NCBI RefSeq assembly: GCF_022430525.1
Contig: NZ_CP092519.1
Span: 870,454 to 934,453 of the forward strand
DNA from: Cetobacterium somerae
GTDB lineage: Bacteria; Fusobacteriota; Fusobacteriia; Fusobacteriales; Fusobacteriaceae
Direction of reading: 5' to 3'
DNA length: 64,000 bases
Shown: positions 44,686 through 52,481 of the stretch, one piece after another
Layout: each line of letters opens with the position of its first letter
How positions within the stretch are numbered: the first letter of the stretch is position 1
Made by a program: the position numbers and the translations under genes
The notes under the pieces: model-generated
Database searches by the model: none
What the model was told of the DNA's origin: nothing
The model's input: the letters and a program-made list of their open reading frames with translations, nothing else

Positions 44686-44748
44686 GAATATAGATATAAT
44701 AAAATAAAATCCATTTGAAATACTTTTACGAATTTTATATCTATATTC
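44686..44748. repeat. Long inverted repeat over the DJ-1/PfpI promoter
   Basis: Perfect 14-bp arms GAATATAGATATAA (44686-44699) and TTATATCTATATTC (44735-44748), 35 bases apart. The right arm covers the -10 box of the minus-strand promoter; the left arm lies in the 5' untranslated region next to the ribosome site. Since transcription would start between the arms, it cannot fold fully in the mRNA and looks like a paired DNA-binding site. Confidence 0.7.
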
Positions 44749-44763
44749 CTGTAAAAATTTCAA
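44734..44763 (-). promoter_or_regulatory. Promoter of the DJ-1/PfpI gene
   Basis: Minus strand: TTGAAA, 18 bases, TATAAA, ending 64 bp before the start codon. The -10 box lies in the right arm of the inverted repeat. Confidence 0.65.
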
Positions 44764-44819
44764 AGAGGATATCAGTATTTTTTTTGAATAAGAAAGAAAA
44801 AAGAGTCTAAGGAGGAAAA

Positions 44820-45335
44820 ATGAAAAAAAGTGGGAATTTTATATTGAAAAGTGATAGTATTAAAGATGGTTATATCAAAGATGAGTTTGGAAAATATGGA
44901 GATTTATGGATAGATAATATGCCTTCAAAATCTTTAAATTTAAAATGGGAAAATGCTCCAGAAGAAACAGAAAGTTTTTTGGTTGTTATGCAAGACTATG
45001 ATGCAATTCCTGTAGCTGGATTTTCTTGGATACACTGGATAGCACTAGTTCCAAAAAATTATACTGAATTAAAAGAGGATGCAAGTAGAATGGATAAAAA
45101 TATAATTCAAGGAATAAATAGTTGGGCATCAAAGTTAGTTGGATTACCAAAGGAAAGAGCGACGTTTTATGGTGGGCCAACTCCACCAGATAAAGACCAT
45201 ATATATGAAGTGAAAATATATGCCTTAGACAATATTCCAAATTTAAAAACTGGATTTTATTTAAACGAAGCTTATAAAGAGATAAAAGGTCATGTATTGG
45301 AGGAAGCAGAAATAGAGGGGATATATAGAGTATAG
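44820..45335 (+). CDS. YbhB/YbcL (phosphatidylethanolamine-binding protein) family protein
   Basis: 171 aa, cytosolic. PEBP motifs are present: the opening DEFGKYG..DNMPSKSLNLKWENAPEETESF, a DYDAIP ligand-loop segment, SWIHWIALVP, FYGGPTPPDKDHIYEVKIYALD and GHVLEEA. Bacterial members bind small anionic ligands; their physiological role is unclear. Ribosome site AAGGAGG is present. A DUF1847 gene follows 12 bp downstream. A truncated copy of the same family lies 10 kb upstream. Confidence 0.9.
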   Translation: MKKSGNFILKSDSIKDGYIKDEFGKYGDLWIDNMPSKSLNLKWENAPEETESFLVVMQDYDAIPVAGFSWIHWIALVPKNYTELKEDASRMDKNIIQGINSWASKLVGLPKERATFYGGPTPPDKDHIYEVKIYALDNIPNLKTGFYLNEAYKEIKGHVLEEAEIEGIYRV

Positions 45336-45347
45336 GGAGGAGAAAAA

Positions 45348-45971
45348 ATGTATAGTTGTGCAAATTGTAAAGTTCATGGGTGTAGAGAACAAAATTATGA
45401 AAAAATGCCTAAAAATTGTCCAAGTCGAGATAGAGAGTTTCAAGAGGAGAATAAACTCTTATATTTAGATGAGGAGAATTATAAATTAGCTCATAATTCA
45501 GCTTTAGTTGAAAGTGAAGGCTATTGTAGGTTAACTAGGGTAGAAGAGATAATGGAGTTTGCTAAAAAAAATAACTTTACAAAAATAGGATTAGCATTTT
45601 GTGTTGGACTTAGAAATGAAGCTGAGATTTTTACAAAAATACTCGAAAATAGAGATTTTGAGGTATGTTCAATAATTTGCAAAAATGGTTCTGTGTCAAA
45701 GGAGTTTATAGGTATATCCGACTGTGAAAAGGTTAGGCCTGGAACTAACGAGGTAATTTGTAATCCTATTGGTCAGGCAAGGCTTCTTAATAAAATGGGA
45801 ACACAGTTAAATGTTATGTTAGGACTTTGTGTAGGTCACGACTCTCTTTTTATGAAGTATTCAGAGGCTCCAGCAACAGTTTTAGCTGTAAAAGATAGAG
45901 TTACAGGACATAATCCTTTAGCACCATTATATATATCAGATACGTATTATCATAAAAAACTTTTTAAATAA
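45348..45971 (+). CDS. DUF1847 cysteine-rich protein
   Basis: 207 aa, soluble. The N-terminus has CANCKVHGC and a further Cys at about 24 (KNCPS), a likely metal or Fe-S site. Further conserved cysteines occur in CVGLRNEA, CSIICKNG, VICNPIGQA and LCVGHD. The final segment is APATVLAVKDRVTGHNPL. The family is widespread in anaerobes, and its activity is unknown. It is co-transcribed with the PEBP gene. Confidence 0.8.
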   Translation: MYSCANCKVHGCREQNYEKMPKNCPSRDREFQEENKLLYLDEENYKLAHNSALVESEGYCRLTRVEEIMEFAKKNNFTKIGLAFCVGLRNEAEIFTKILENRDFEVCSIICKNGSVSKEFIGISDCEKVRPGTNEVICNPIGQARLLNKMGTQLNVMLGLCVGHDSLFMKYSEAPATVLAVKDRVTGHNPLAPLYISDTYYHKKLFK

Positions 45972-46019
45972 AATTCGTTTTAAAGTGAATCAAAATGATT
46001 ATTATATAAAAATTATATT

Positions 46020-46047
46020 TTGAAATGATACTTAAGTAGGGTATAAT
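46020..46047 (+). promoter_or_regulatory. Promoter of the small exported protein
   Basis: TTGAAA, 16 bases, TATAAT, 39 bp before the ATG. Confidence 0.75.
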
Positions 46048-46086
46048 TAATATCATGAATAATAATATCCTAGGGAGGTACACACT

Positions 46087-46389
46087 ATGAAAAAAGCGTT
46101 TTTATTTTTACTAGCACTTTCTACATTGAGTTATTCAGCACCAAAGACATCATATAAAACTGGAGTAGCCTTCGCATTAGGAGACTATTTTAACTCCCCA
46201 GCTACAAAGGTCTTAGAGGCGGGTAAAGTTGTACAACTAGAGGAGAATATATATGCTCAAAAAGTAAAGTATCAAGCATATAGTGATTTTGGTGGACAAA
46301 TAGTTAAAGAAAAAATATTTATATTAAAAAAGATAGATTCTACATTTAAATTTGTAGAAAAGTTAGATGTAGGAGAGATAGAGTTATAA
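46087..46389 (+). CDS. Small exported protein, unknown family
   Basis: 100 aa with ribosome site AGGGAGG. Signal peptide MKKAFLFLLALSTLSYSA is probably cleaved near residue 18. The mature part (about 80 residues) looks beta-rich (KYQAYSDFGGQIVKEKIFIL) with no cysteines. Predicted periplasmic or surface protein; function unknown. It has its own promoter and terminator. Confidence 0.7.
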   Translation: MKKAFLFLLALSTLSYSAPKTSYKTGVAFALGDYFNSPATKVLEAGKVVQLEENIYAQKVKYQAYSDFGGQIVKEKIFILKKIDSTFKFVEKLDVGEIEL

Positions 46390-46390
46390 G

Positions 46391-46426
46391 AAAAATGGAG
46401 CTAATATTAGCTCCATTTTATTTTTA
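46391..46426 (+). terminator. Terminator of the small exported protein
   Basis: AAAATGGAGCTAA pairs with TTAGCTCCATTTT across a 2-base loop, then a T-rich tail. Confidence 0.88.
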
Positions 46427-46529
46427 TACACATCAATTAGTCCTATAATCAATTAATAATAAAAAATAAAATATCAACTCTTTTCAGATTTCTCAATATA
46501 TGATAACATATATAGTAGGGGGTGGTATA

Positions 46530-47915
46530 ATGAATACAACAGCTGCCAATATTTTAAAAATTTTATCTCAGAGTGAAATGTCTGTAGATGATATGCAGTT
46601 GTATTTAGAAGTAGAAAAGAGTTCTATAATAAAATCTATATTGCAATTTAATGAATTTTTAAAATCAATTAATTTACCAACAATAGAAAAGAGTGAAAAC
46701 TTATACTCTTTAAATCTTTCAAGTCAACAAATGAAAACACTATTTAACAATTTTAACATCTTAACATCAAGAGAAAAAGTAGATTATCTATATATTAAAT
46801 TTATTGCTACAGGATTTCTGAATTTAGAAAAAGAGAAAGAAAATTTAGCCATATCTAGAAGTACAATTTTAAGAGCTTTTAAAACTGTGAAAGAGACTTT
46901 TGCAAAAAATGGAACAAGTTATGAATATGTTCATGGAAAAGGTTTAGTTTTAAAAAATTTAAGTCAAATTGATAAAGGTACTTTTTGTAAAAAATTAATG
47001 ATATTTTTTATAGAGGAGGATATTCTAGTTCCGAGTAGAAAAAAACTATTAGATAGTATAAAAAAATTTGATACAAAAGAACGTATGGAAAAGCTATACC
47101 CTATTTTAAGTAGTTCAGATATATCTATAAACTACGTTATGCTTTCTTTTGTTCATACTTTAGAAATTTGTGTTGATTTATTTGGAGGATTTAATTTTAA
47201 AATAGATAAAGACTCAAATCTAGAGAAATTTATAAAATTAAAAAATTTAGTTTATAAACATGGTATTGGTTTTAGTGATGGATATAAAAAGCAACTAATA
47301 GAGTTTTTATTTTCATTTTCTTATGAAGAAGGTCAATTAGATGGGACAATAATTAATAAGAGTTCAAAGCTAATAGAAGAATTAAAAAAATACTTTAAGT
47401 TACAAATACCAAATAAAGATTTATATAGATTACTTTTCAATAAAGTTTATCTTTCATTTTTTAAATTTGAGAATAATATTTTAAAAATTTCAAATTTAAA
47501 GAGAGATAAAGGTCAATTAAAAATTTTAGAAAAATTAGATAAATTTTTAGAGGAGTACTCATATAAAATGTACCTTGCTGATAAACATATAATAGCTTTT
47601 GTCTTAAAGACTATTATTATAGAGGAGAATCTTAATGATATAAAAAATGTGTTACTTCTATTTCAAGATGCAGTAATTAATAAAAAAAGTGCATTTAATA
47701 TATACTTAAAAAGATATATTCCAACTGTTAATTTTGATGTTGAACCGATATTATTTTATCAAAAAGATGTAGCTACCCTGAAAAAAAACTATGATATTAT
47801 TATAACTGATAGTAAAATATCTTATGATTCAATTTTAATTGATTCATATAATAATATTAAAATTTATGAAATCTTAGAAAATCATGCTTTAAAAAGAGGA
47901 TTAAATAAGGAGTAG
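46530..47915 (+). CDS. Large HTH transcriptional regulator, paralogue B
   Basis: 461 aa starting MNTTAANILKILSQ after GGGGGTGG. The arrangement is the same as in the 14192 gene: an N-terminal HTH (about 5-45) and the shared block DYLYIKFIATGFLNLEKEKENLA, then ISRSTILRAFKTVK near 85-120. The rest is helical, with Lys-rich segments (KKYFKLQIPNKDLY). The next gene, a SorC regulator, starts three bases after its stop, so the two are one operon and may jointly control the kinase-aldolase genes downstream. Target and signal are unknown. Confidence 0.72.
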   Translation: MNTTAANILKILSQSEMSVDDMQLYLEVEKSSIIKSILQFNEFLKSINLPTIEKSENLYSLNLSSQQMKTLFNNFNILTSREKVDYLYIKFIATGFLNLEKEKENLAISRSTILRAFKTVKETFAKNGTSYEYVHGKGLVLKNLSQIDKGTFCKKLMIFFIEEDILVPSRKKLLDSIKKFDTKERMEKLYPILSSSDISINYVMLSFVHTLEICVDLFGGFNFKIDKDSNLEKFIKLKNLVYKHGIGFSDGYKKQLIEFLFSFSYEEGQLDGTIINKSSKLIEELKKYFKLQIPNKDLYRLLFNKVYLSFFKFENNILKISNLKRDKGQLKILEKLDKFLEEYSYKMYLADKHIIAFVLKTIIIEENLNDIKNVLLLFQDAVINKKSAFNIYLKRYIPTVNFDVEPILFYQKDVATLKKNYDIIITDSKISYDSILIDSYNNIKIYEILENHALKRGLNKE

Positions 47916-47918
47916 TGT

Positions 47919-48851
47919 ATGAGCACAGATAATGAAAAAATTCAAAGATTAATATCTATTGCTAAGTTGTATTATTTAGAAAATATGACTCAAAGTGAAA
48001 TCGCAAAAATAGTAGGAGTTTCTCGTCCTTTAATTAGTAAATTTTTAACAGAGGCTAGAGAGTTAGGATTAGTAAAAATAGAGATAAATGATATTTTAAA
48101 AGATAATGTTCAAGAGAGTAGATCAGAAGAATTATGTAAAAAGTATAGCTTAAAAGATGTATATATAGTTCCATCAAGTAGCAATAAAAATTTAAATGAT
48201 CAGATATTTATGGATTACTCTTTAGAATATATTTTTAATCAATATAAAAATAGTCAAATACTAGGTATTGGATGGGGAAATACAATAGGTGGGATTTTAG
48301 AAAGAATAGATAGTAAAGATCGATATATTTTTTCTGGAACTGTTGTGCCATTAATAGGAAATGCACCAGTTTCTCATAGAAATTATCATACAAATGAACT
48401 TATAAGAATGCTTTCAGAAAAAACTAATTTAATTTCAAAATATTTATATTTACCATTTTTATGTTCATCGAATATTGAAAAAGAGATGTTTTTAAAAACG
48501 GAAAATTTAAGAGAGGTTTCATATTATTGGAATAAAATAGATTGCTCAATAGTACAGATAAGAAATTTTCCATCAGCACCAGATTTAGCCACAGAAGCAA
48601 GATTTGGAAAAGTCTTGCAAGATAAGAAGGCTGTTGGAATGTTTTTAAGTTATTACTTTGATATTAATGGAAATATTTTAAAAGGAGAAAATGATTTTTC
48701 TATTCAAATTCCATTAGAAAGTTTAAAAAGTAATAAAAAAGTAATTGGTATAATAAATAAAAGAGTTCATCCATCAGCAGTTATGGGAGCTTTAAAAACA
48801 AGTTTTTTTACTCATATAATTATTGATAGTGATGTAGCTAATCTAATTTAA
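47919..48851 (+). CDS. SorC/DeoR-family sugar-sensing transcriptional regulator
   Basis: 310 aa. The N-terminal HTH (about 8-55) reads RLISIAKLYYLENMTQSEIAKIVGVSR, then PLISKFLTEARELGLV. The C-terminal sugar-phosphate-binding domain has GIGWGNTIGGILERI near 105-120 and the family end GVINKRVHPSAVMGALK-like segment. SorC proteins such as LsrR and CggR sense phosphorylated sugars. A terminator and then a promoter with a dyad follow directly, and the next operon encodes a DhaKL kinase and LsrF-like aldolase, so it is probably their repressor. Confidence 0.88.
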   Translation: MSTDNEKIQRLISIAKLYYLENMTQSEIAKIVGVSRPLISKFLTEARELGLVKIEINDILKDNVQESRSEELCKKYSLKDVYIVPSSSNKNLNDQIFMDYSLEYIFNQYKNSQILGIGWGNTIGGILERIDSKDRYIFSGTVVPLIGNAPVSHRNYHTNELIRMLSEKTNLISKYLYLPFLCSSNIEKEMFLKTENLREVSYYWNKIDCSIVQIRNFPSAPDLATEARFGKVLQDKKAVGMFLSYYFDINGNILKGENDFSIQIPLESLKSNKKVIGIINKRVHPSAVMGALKTSFFTHIIIDSDVANLI

Positions 48852-48873
48852 AAATAAATATATAATAAAATTT

Positions 48874-48902
48874 AAGAAGCTTGAAGTAAGCTTCTTTTTT
48901 TA
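48874..48902 (+). terminator. Terminator of the regulator operon
   Basis: AAGAAGCTT pairs with AAGCTTCTT across GAAGT, followed by a T-run. Confidence 0.88.
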
Positions 48903-48926
48903 TTAAAATTATTGAAATAAAAAAAT

Positions 48927-48955
48927 TTGACATTTGTCAGAACAAAGGTTATATA
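48927..48955 (+). promoter_or_regulatory. Promoter of the dhaL-dhaK-lsrF operon
   Basis: TTGACA, 17 bases, TATATA, ending 40 bp before the ATG at 48996. A longer reading of the first gene would start on the -35 box itself. Confidence 0.8.
48928..48939. promoter_or_regulatory. Candidate operator for the SorC regulator
   Basis: TGACA-TT-TGTCA: perfect 5-bp arms around two bases, overlapping the -35 box. The position and half-site style fit repression by the SorC-family protein encoded just upstream. Confidence 0.5.
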
Positions 48956-48995
48956 CATATTAAAAGAAAAAAATCTATTTTTAAGAGGTGAAGAT

Positions 48996-49625
48996 ATGGT
49001 TATAACAAAAGAGAGATGGATATCTATTTTTCAAAATATTTCAGAACTTATGATAGAGAATAAAGATATTTTATCAGAGATTGATTCTAAATTTGGAGAT
49101 GGAGATCACGGGATTACAATTGAAAGAATTGGAGCTGTTTTAGGTGACAAGGCTAAAGAGTGGAAAGATAAAAATCAATCTTTAAAAATGTTTTTTCAAG
49201 AGATTGGAGATACTGTTACAAATATAAATGGAGGGTCTGCTGGACCACTTTATGGAACATATTTAAGTGGATTAGGTGAAGAATTAGATGAGGATATTAT
49301 TGAAGTTGATGGAAAAACATTAAAAAAAATACTAGACTCTGGATTAACAGAGTTACAATATTTAACAACAGCTAAAGTTGGAGATAAAACCATGATGGAT
49401 ACACTTATACCAGCTACAGAAGCAGCATTAAATGCAAGTGATGATATAATTGATATAATAACAAAAGCTAAAGATGCTGCTCTTGAAGGAGCTGAAAAAA
49501 GTAAAGATTTTGTGAGTAAGTTTGGAAGAGCTAAAAGTTACAAAGAGCAAACAATAGGAACACCTGATGCAGGAGCAACAAGTTGTACATATATATTTTT
49601 AGGTTTATATGAAGGTTGTAAATAG
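48996..49625 (+). CDS. dhaL: Dihydroxyacetone kinase subunit DhaL-like
   Basis: 209 aa from the ATG with AAGAGGTG upstream. ATP-binding subunit: the Mg-binding triad Asp30, Asp35, Asp37 is in IDSKFGDGDHG. GGSAGPLYGTYL, VGDKTMMDTLIPA and GRAKSYKEQTIGTPDAGATS are the other DhaL signatures. It phosphorylates a keto-sugar held by DhaK, using ATP or a PTS protein (DhaM). No dhaM is here, so ATP use is more likely. First gene of the operon, 37 bp before dhaK. Confidence 0.9.
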   Translation: MVITKERWISIFQNISELMIENKDILSEIDSKFGDGDHGITIERIGAVLGDKAKEWKDKNQSLKMFFQEIGDTVTNINGGSAGPLYGTYLSGLGEELDEDIIEVDGKTLKKILDSGLTELQYLTTAKVGDKTMMDTLIPATEAALNASDDIIDIITKAKDAALEGAEKSKDFVSKFGRAKSYKEQTIGTPDAGATSCTYIFLGLYEGCK

Positions 49626-49662
49626 ATATTAACTTTAATTATAGAAAATAGGAGGAGTTTTA

Positions 49663-50661
49663 ATGAAAATGAAAAAGTTTATTAATGATCCATCAAAGTT
49701 AACATCAGAGTTGTTAGAGGGACTAGCTTTAGCAAATAAAGATATACTAGAGTTAAAACCAAATAATCTAGTTGTATCAAAATCTTTAAAAGATGCCAAT
49801 AGAGTAACTGTTGTAACTTTAGGAGGAGCAGGACATGAACCGGCTTTATCTGGGTTTGTTGGAGATGGAATGATTGATATTTCAGTAGTTGGAGATATAT
49901 TTGCAGCTCCAGGTCCTCATGCTTGTATAGAAGCGATTAAAATGGCTGAAAAAGGACACGGTGTTTTATTTGTTGTTTTAAACCATGCAGGAGATATGTT
50001 AACAGCAAATTTAACAATGAAAGAGGTCAAAAAACAAGGATTAAATGTTATAAAAGTTGTAACCCAAGAGGATGTATCTAATGCTCCAAGAGAAAATAGT
50101 GATGATAGAAGAGGACTAGTTGGTTGTGTTCCAACATATAAAATTGCTGCAGCTGCAGCTAGAACAGGAAAAACTTTAGAAGAAGTTGCAGAAATAGCTC
50201 AAAGATTTGCAGATAATATGGCGACAATTGCAGTTGCAGCCAGAGAAGCAACTCATCCACAAACAGGTGCACCATTTGCTGACCTTGGAGATATAGATAT
50301 GGAGATTGGAATGGGACAACATGGAGAGGGAGGAGGAGGTCGTCAACCCATGAAATCAGCAGATGAAACTGTTGAAATTATGATGGGAGCACTTCTTAAA
50401 GATTTGAATATAAAAACAGGGGAAAAACTTATGGTTATCATAAATGGATCTGGAGGAACTACTTTAATGGAGCAACTTATACTTTTCCGTGGATGTGTTA
50501 AATATTTAGAAAAGTTAGGAATTGAAGTTGTTGCCAATATGGTAGGAGAAATTTTAACAGTTCAAGAACAAGCAGGATTCCAGCTGTTTATAGCTAGAAT
50601 GGATGATGAGTTATTAGATTACTGGAATGTTTCTGCAAAAACACCATATTTTTCTAAATAA
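49663..50661 (+). CDS. dhaK: Dihydroxyacetone kinase subunit DhaK-like
   Basis: 332 aa, RBS AGGAGGAG. Substrate subunit of a keto-sugar kinase. GGAGHEP near 54-60 and His220 (GQHGEGGGGR) match the histidine that binds the substrate carbonyl covalently, and Asp111 (NHAGDMLTANL) matches the catalytic acid. The length matches E. coli DhaK (356 aa) with a shorter end. The true substrate may not be dihydroxyacetone: related kinases act on erythrulose and other ketoses, and the neighbouring aldolase suggests a longer-chain substrate. Confidence 0.9.
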   Translation: MKMKKFINDPSKLTSELLEGLALANKDILELKPNNLVVSKSLKDANRVTVVTLGGAGHEPALSGFVGDGMIDISVVGDIFAAPGPHACIEAIKMAEKGHGVLFVVLNHAGDMLTANLTMKEVKKQGLNVIKVVTQEDVSNAPRENSDDRRGLVGCVPTYKIAAAAARTGKTLEEVAEIAQRFADNMATIAVAAREATHPQTGAPFADLGDIDMEIGMGQHGEGGGGRQPMKSADETVEIMMGALLKDLNIKTGEKLMVIINGSGGTTLMEQLILFRGCVKYLEKLGIEVVANMVGEILTVQEQAGFQLFIARMDDELLDYWNVSAKTPYFSK

Positions 50662-50679
50662 TTAGGGGGGTGAACGAAG

Positions 50680-51561
50680 ATGGCTGATTTAGATGGAAAT
50701 AAAGTAGCAAAAGATTATGGAATAGATAAACCATTTCACAATCAATCTTTTTATATAAAAGGTATGGACAATATCGATTGGGGAATGAAAGATCGTCTAT
50801 CAAAAATATTTAATCCAAAAACAGGGAAAACGGTTATGTTAGCTTTTGATCACGGATATATAATGGGGTCTACTTCTGGACTTGAAAGATTGGATTTGGT
50901 TTTACCAGACCTCTTAGAAGAGGTTGATTGTATAATGGGAACTAGGGGAGCCATAAGAACATGTGTTCCACCAATTTATAATAAAGGTGTTGCACTTAGA
51001 TGTTCTGCTGGATCTAGTGTTTTAGATGATGATATGTCTTTTGAAGTTATAGGTGTAGATATAGATGATGCCATTAGAATGAATGCAAGTTGTATGGCTA
51101 TTCAAACCTTTATTGGAGCACCTGGACAAAAGGATTCTATTGAGAATTTAGTGAAAACAATAGATGCAGGAAATAGATTTGGAATTCCAACATTAGGAGT
51201 AGTTGCAGTGGGAAAAGATATGGAGAGAACAACAAAGTTTTTTCTATTAGCTACTAGAATGTTAGCTGAGTTTGGGTGTCAAATTATAAAAACTTATTAT
51301 TGTGAAGATTTTGAAAAAGTGGTAGCAGCATGTCCAGTACCTCTTGTTGTAGCAGGTGGAAAAAAACTTCCTGAAAAAGAAGCTCTAACATTAGTTTATA
51401 ATGCTATAAGTAAGGGTGCTGCTGGTGTAGATATGGGAAGGAATATATTTCAAGCAGAAAATCCTAAAGCTATGGCAAGATGTGTAGGAAAAATTGTTCA
51501 TGAAAACTATAATGATGATGAAGCTTATAATCTTTATTTAGAATTAAAAGATAAAATTTAA
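50680..51561 (+). CDS. LsrF-like class I aldolase/thiolase
   Basis: 293 aa, RBS AGGGGGGTG. Closely resembles E. coli LsrF from memory: start MADLDGNK, DWGMKDRLSKIFNPKTGKTV, AFDHGY, GKDMERTTKFF and GVDMGRNIFQ. The Schiff-base lysine is Lys204 in QIIKTYY. LsrF cleaves phosphorylated autoinducer-2 products by acyl transfer to CoA; class I fructose-bisphosphate aldolases of the same family cleave ketose phosphates. Nineteen bp after dhaK. No lsrACDB transporter, lsrK or lsrG gene is present, so LsrF activity itself is not assured. Confidence 0.85.
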   Translation: MADLDGNKVAKDYGIDKPFHNQSFYIKGMDNIDWGMKDRLSKIFNPKTGKTVMLAFDHGYIMGSTSGLERLDLVLPDLLEEVDCIMGTRGAIRTCVPPIYNKGVALRCSAGSSVLDDDMSFEVIGVDIDDAIRMNASCMAIQTFIGAPGQKDSIENLVKTIDAGNRFGIPTLGVVAVGKDMERTTKFFLLATRMLAEFGCQIIKTYYCEDFEKVVAACPVPLVVAGGKKLPEKEALTLVYNAISKGAAGVDMGRNIFQAENPKAMARCVGKIVHENYNDDEAYNLYLELKDKI

Positions 51562-51581
51562 TATGAAATAGGAGGGATAAA

Positions 51582-51902
51582 ATGTTTAAAAAATTTATTC
51601 ATATAGGAGCACCCACTGATAAAAAAATGCCAAATGAAGAGTATTGTGAAGATATGAAAGTATGGATTTCAGACCCAGAAAAGGATGAATTTAAGTTTGA
51701 ATATTTAAGGTTTGAAAAAGACTCTTGGATGGCTAAAGAGATTCAAACTCAAACACATATTGCAGTTGAAGTAGAAAGTATTGACGAAGTTCTACCAATA
51801 TGTGATAAGGTTTTATTAGAACCAACTGTAATAAATGAAAACTGCAAAATAGCTTTTGTTTTAAGAGATGGAGTTGTATTAGAGTTGATGGAGATAAAAT
51901 AA
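51582..51902 (+). CDS. Small VOC/glyoxalase-fold-like protein
   Basis: 106 aa, RBS AGGAGGG, 20 bp after the aldolase gene. The pattern (start KKFIHIGAPT, a beta-alpha-beta core and QTQTHIAVEVESIDEVLPICD, then VVLELMEIK) fits one vicinal-oxygen-chelate module, as in lyases, isomerases or epimerases of sugar catabolism. The exact metal ligands are not certain. In this operon an isomerase or epimerase acting on the kinase or aldolase product is plausible. Confidence 0.6.
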   Translation: MFKKFIHIGAPTDKKMPNEEYCEDMKVWISDPEKDEFKFEYLRFEKDSWMAKEIQTQTHIAVEVESIDEVLPICDKVLLEPTVINENCKIAFVLRDGVVLELMEIK

Positions 51903-51939
51903 AAAGAATTTTAAACTTTTTTTTAAAAAATGTCGTCAA

Positions 51940-52030
51940 AATAATATAAACAGAATAAAAGTGCAAAAAGTAATGTAATCCCCCCGTAGTAAGGAGCCTC
52001 TATTCCCCCCAGAGGCTCTTTTACTTTTTT
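51940..52030 (+). ncRNA. Candidate C-rich small RNA ending in an intrinsic terminator
   Basis: The terminator (GAGCCTCT / AGAGGCTC, 51994-52018, then T-rich) lies about 90 bp beyond the operon stop. The sequence before it holds ATCCCCCC, and the terminator loop holds TTCCCCCC. A weak promoter-like pair (TTTAAA, 17 bases, TATAAA) precedes it. C-runs of this kind can pair with G-rich ribosome sites, as in known C-rich regulatory RNAs. It could equally be the 3' end of the operon message. Confidence 0.45.
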
Positions 52031-52038
52031 ATAAATTT

Positions 52039-52479
52039 TTATTTTTCAAAAGTCATATCTAAATGAGGGATACCATCTTCATCATAAACTTCGGAAATCG
52101 GTTTAAATCCGATTTCACTATAGAAGTTTTTTAAATACTCTTGAGCACCAATAGTAATTTTTGTAGTATTGAAATTATTTAAAATATACTCAACACCTTT
52201 TGTAACAATAATTTTAGCATATCCTTTACCTCTAGCATCTGGAGAAACTAAAACTCTTCCTAGAGAAGCATCTTCATATGAAACTCCAGGTTGTAAAGTT
52301 CTTAAGTAAGCCTTTATTTTTCCATTCTCTTTTATCATTATATGACTTGATGTTAAATCTTTTCCATCAATATCATTATATATACACTTTTGTTCTACAA
52401 CAAAAACTTCAGATCTTAACTTTAAAATTTCATAAAGTTCCTCTAGTGTTAATTCATTGAATTTTTTACATATTACCAT
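52039..52479 (-). CDS. GNAT acetyltransferase, ElaA-like
   Basis: 146 aa. The GNAT core is clear: SEVFVVEQKCIYNDIDGKDL start, acetyl-CoA loop SPDARGKGYAKIIV (Arg-x-x-Gly-x-Gly/Ala pattern), and the C-terminal FYSEIGFKPISEVYDEDGIPH typical of ElaA. Substrate unknown. It starts two bases after the end of the MarR gene, so they form one operon with the regulator first. Confidence 0.85.
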   Translation of the reverse strand: MVICKKFNELTLEELYEILKLRSEVFVVEQKCIYNDIDGKDLTSSHIMIKENGKIKAYLRTLQPGVSYEDASLGRVLVSPDARGKGYAKIIVTKGVEYILNNFNTTKITIGAQEYLKNFYSEIGFKPISEVYDEDGIPHLDMTFEK

Positions 52480-52481
52480 AA

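Noticed and set aside
44686-44748. Miniature transposon (MITE) ends
   Set aside because: The 63-bp element has no target duplication and no other copy was noticed in the window.
49663-51561. A complete lsr AI-2 uptake operon
   Set aside because: Only an LsrF-like gene and a SorC regulator are present; transporter, LsrK and LsrG are missing, so the lsr label is not justified.
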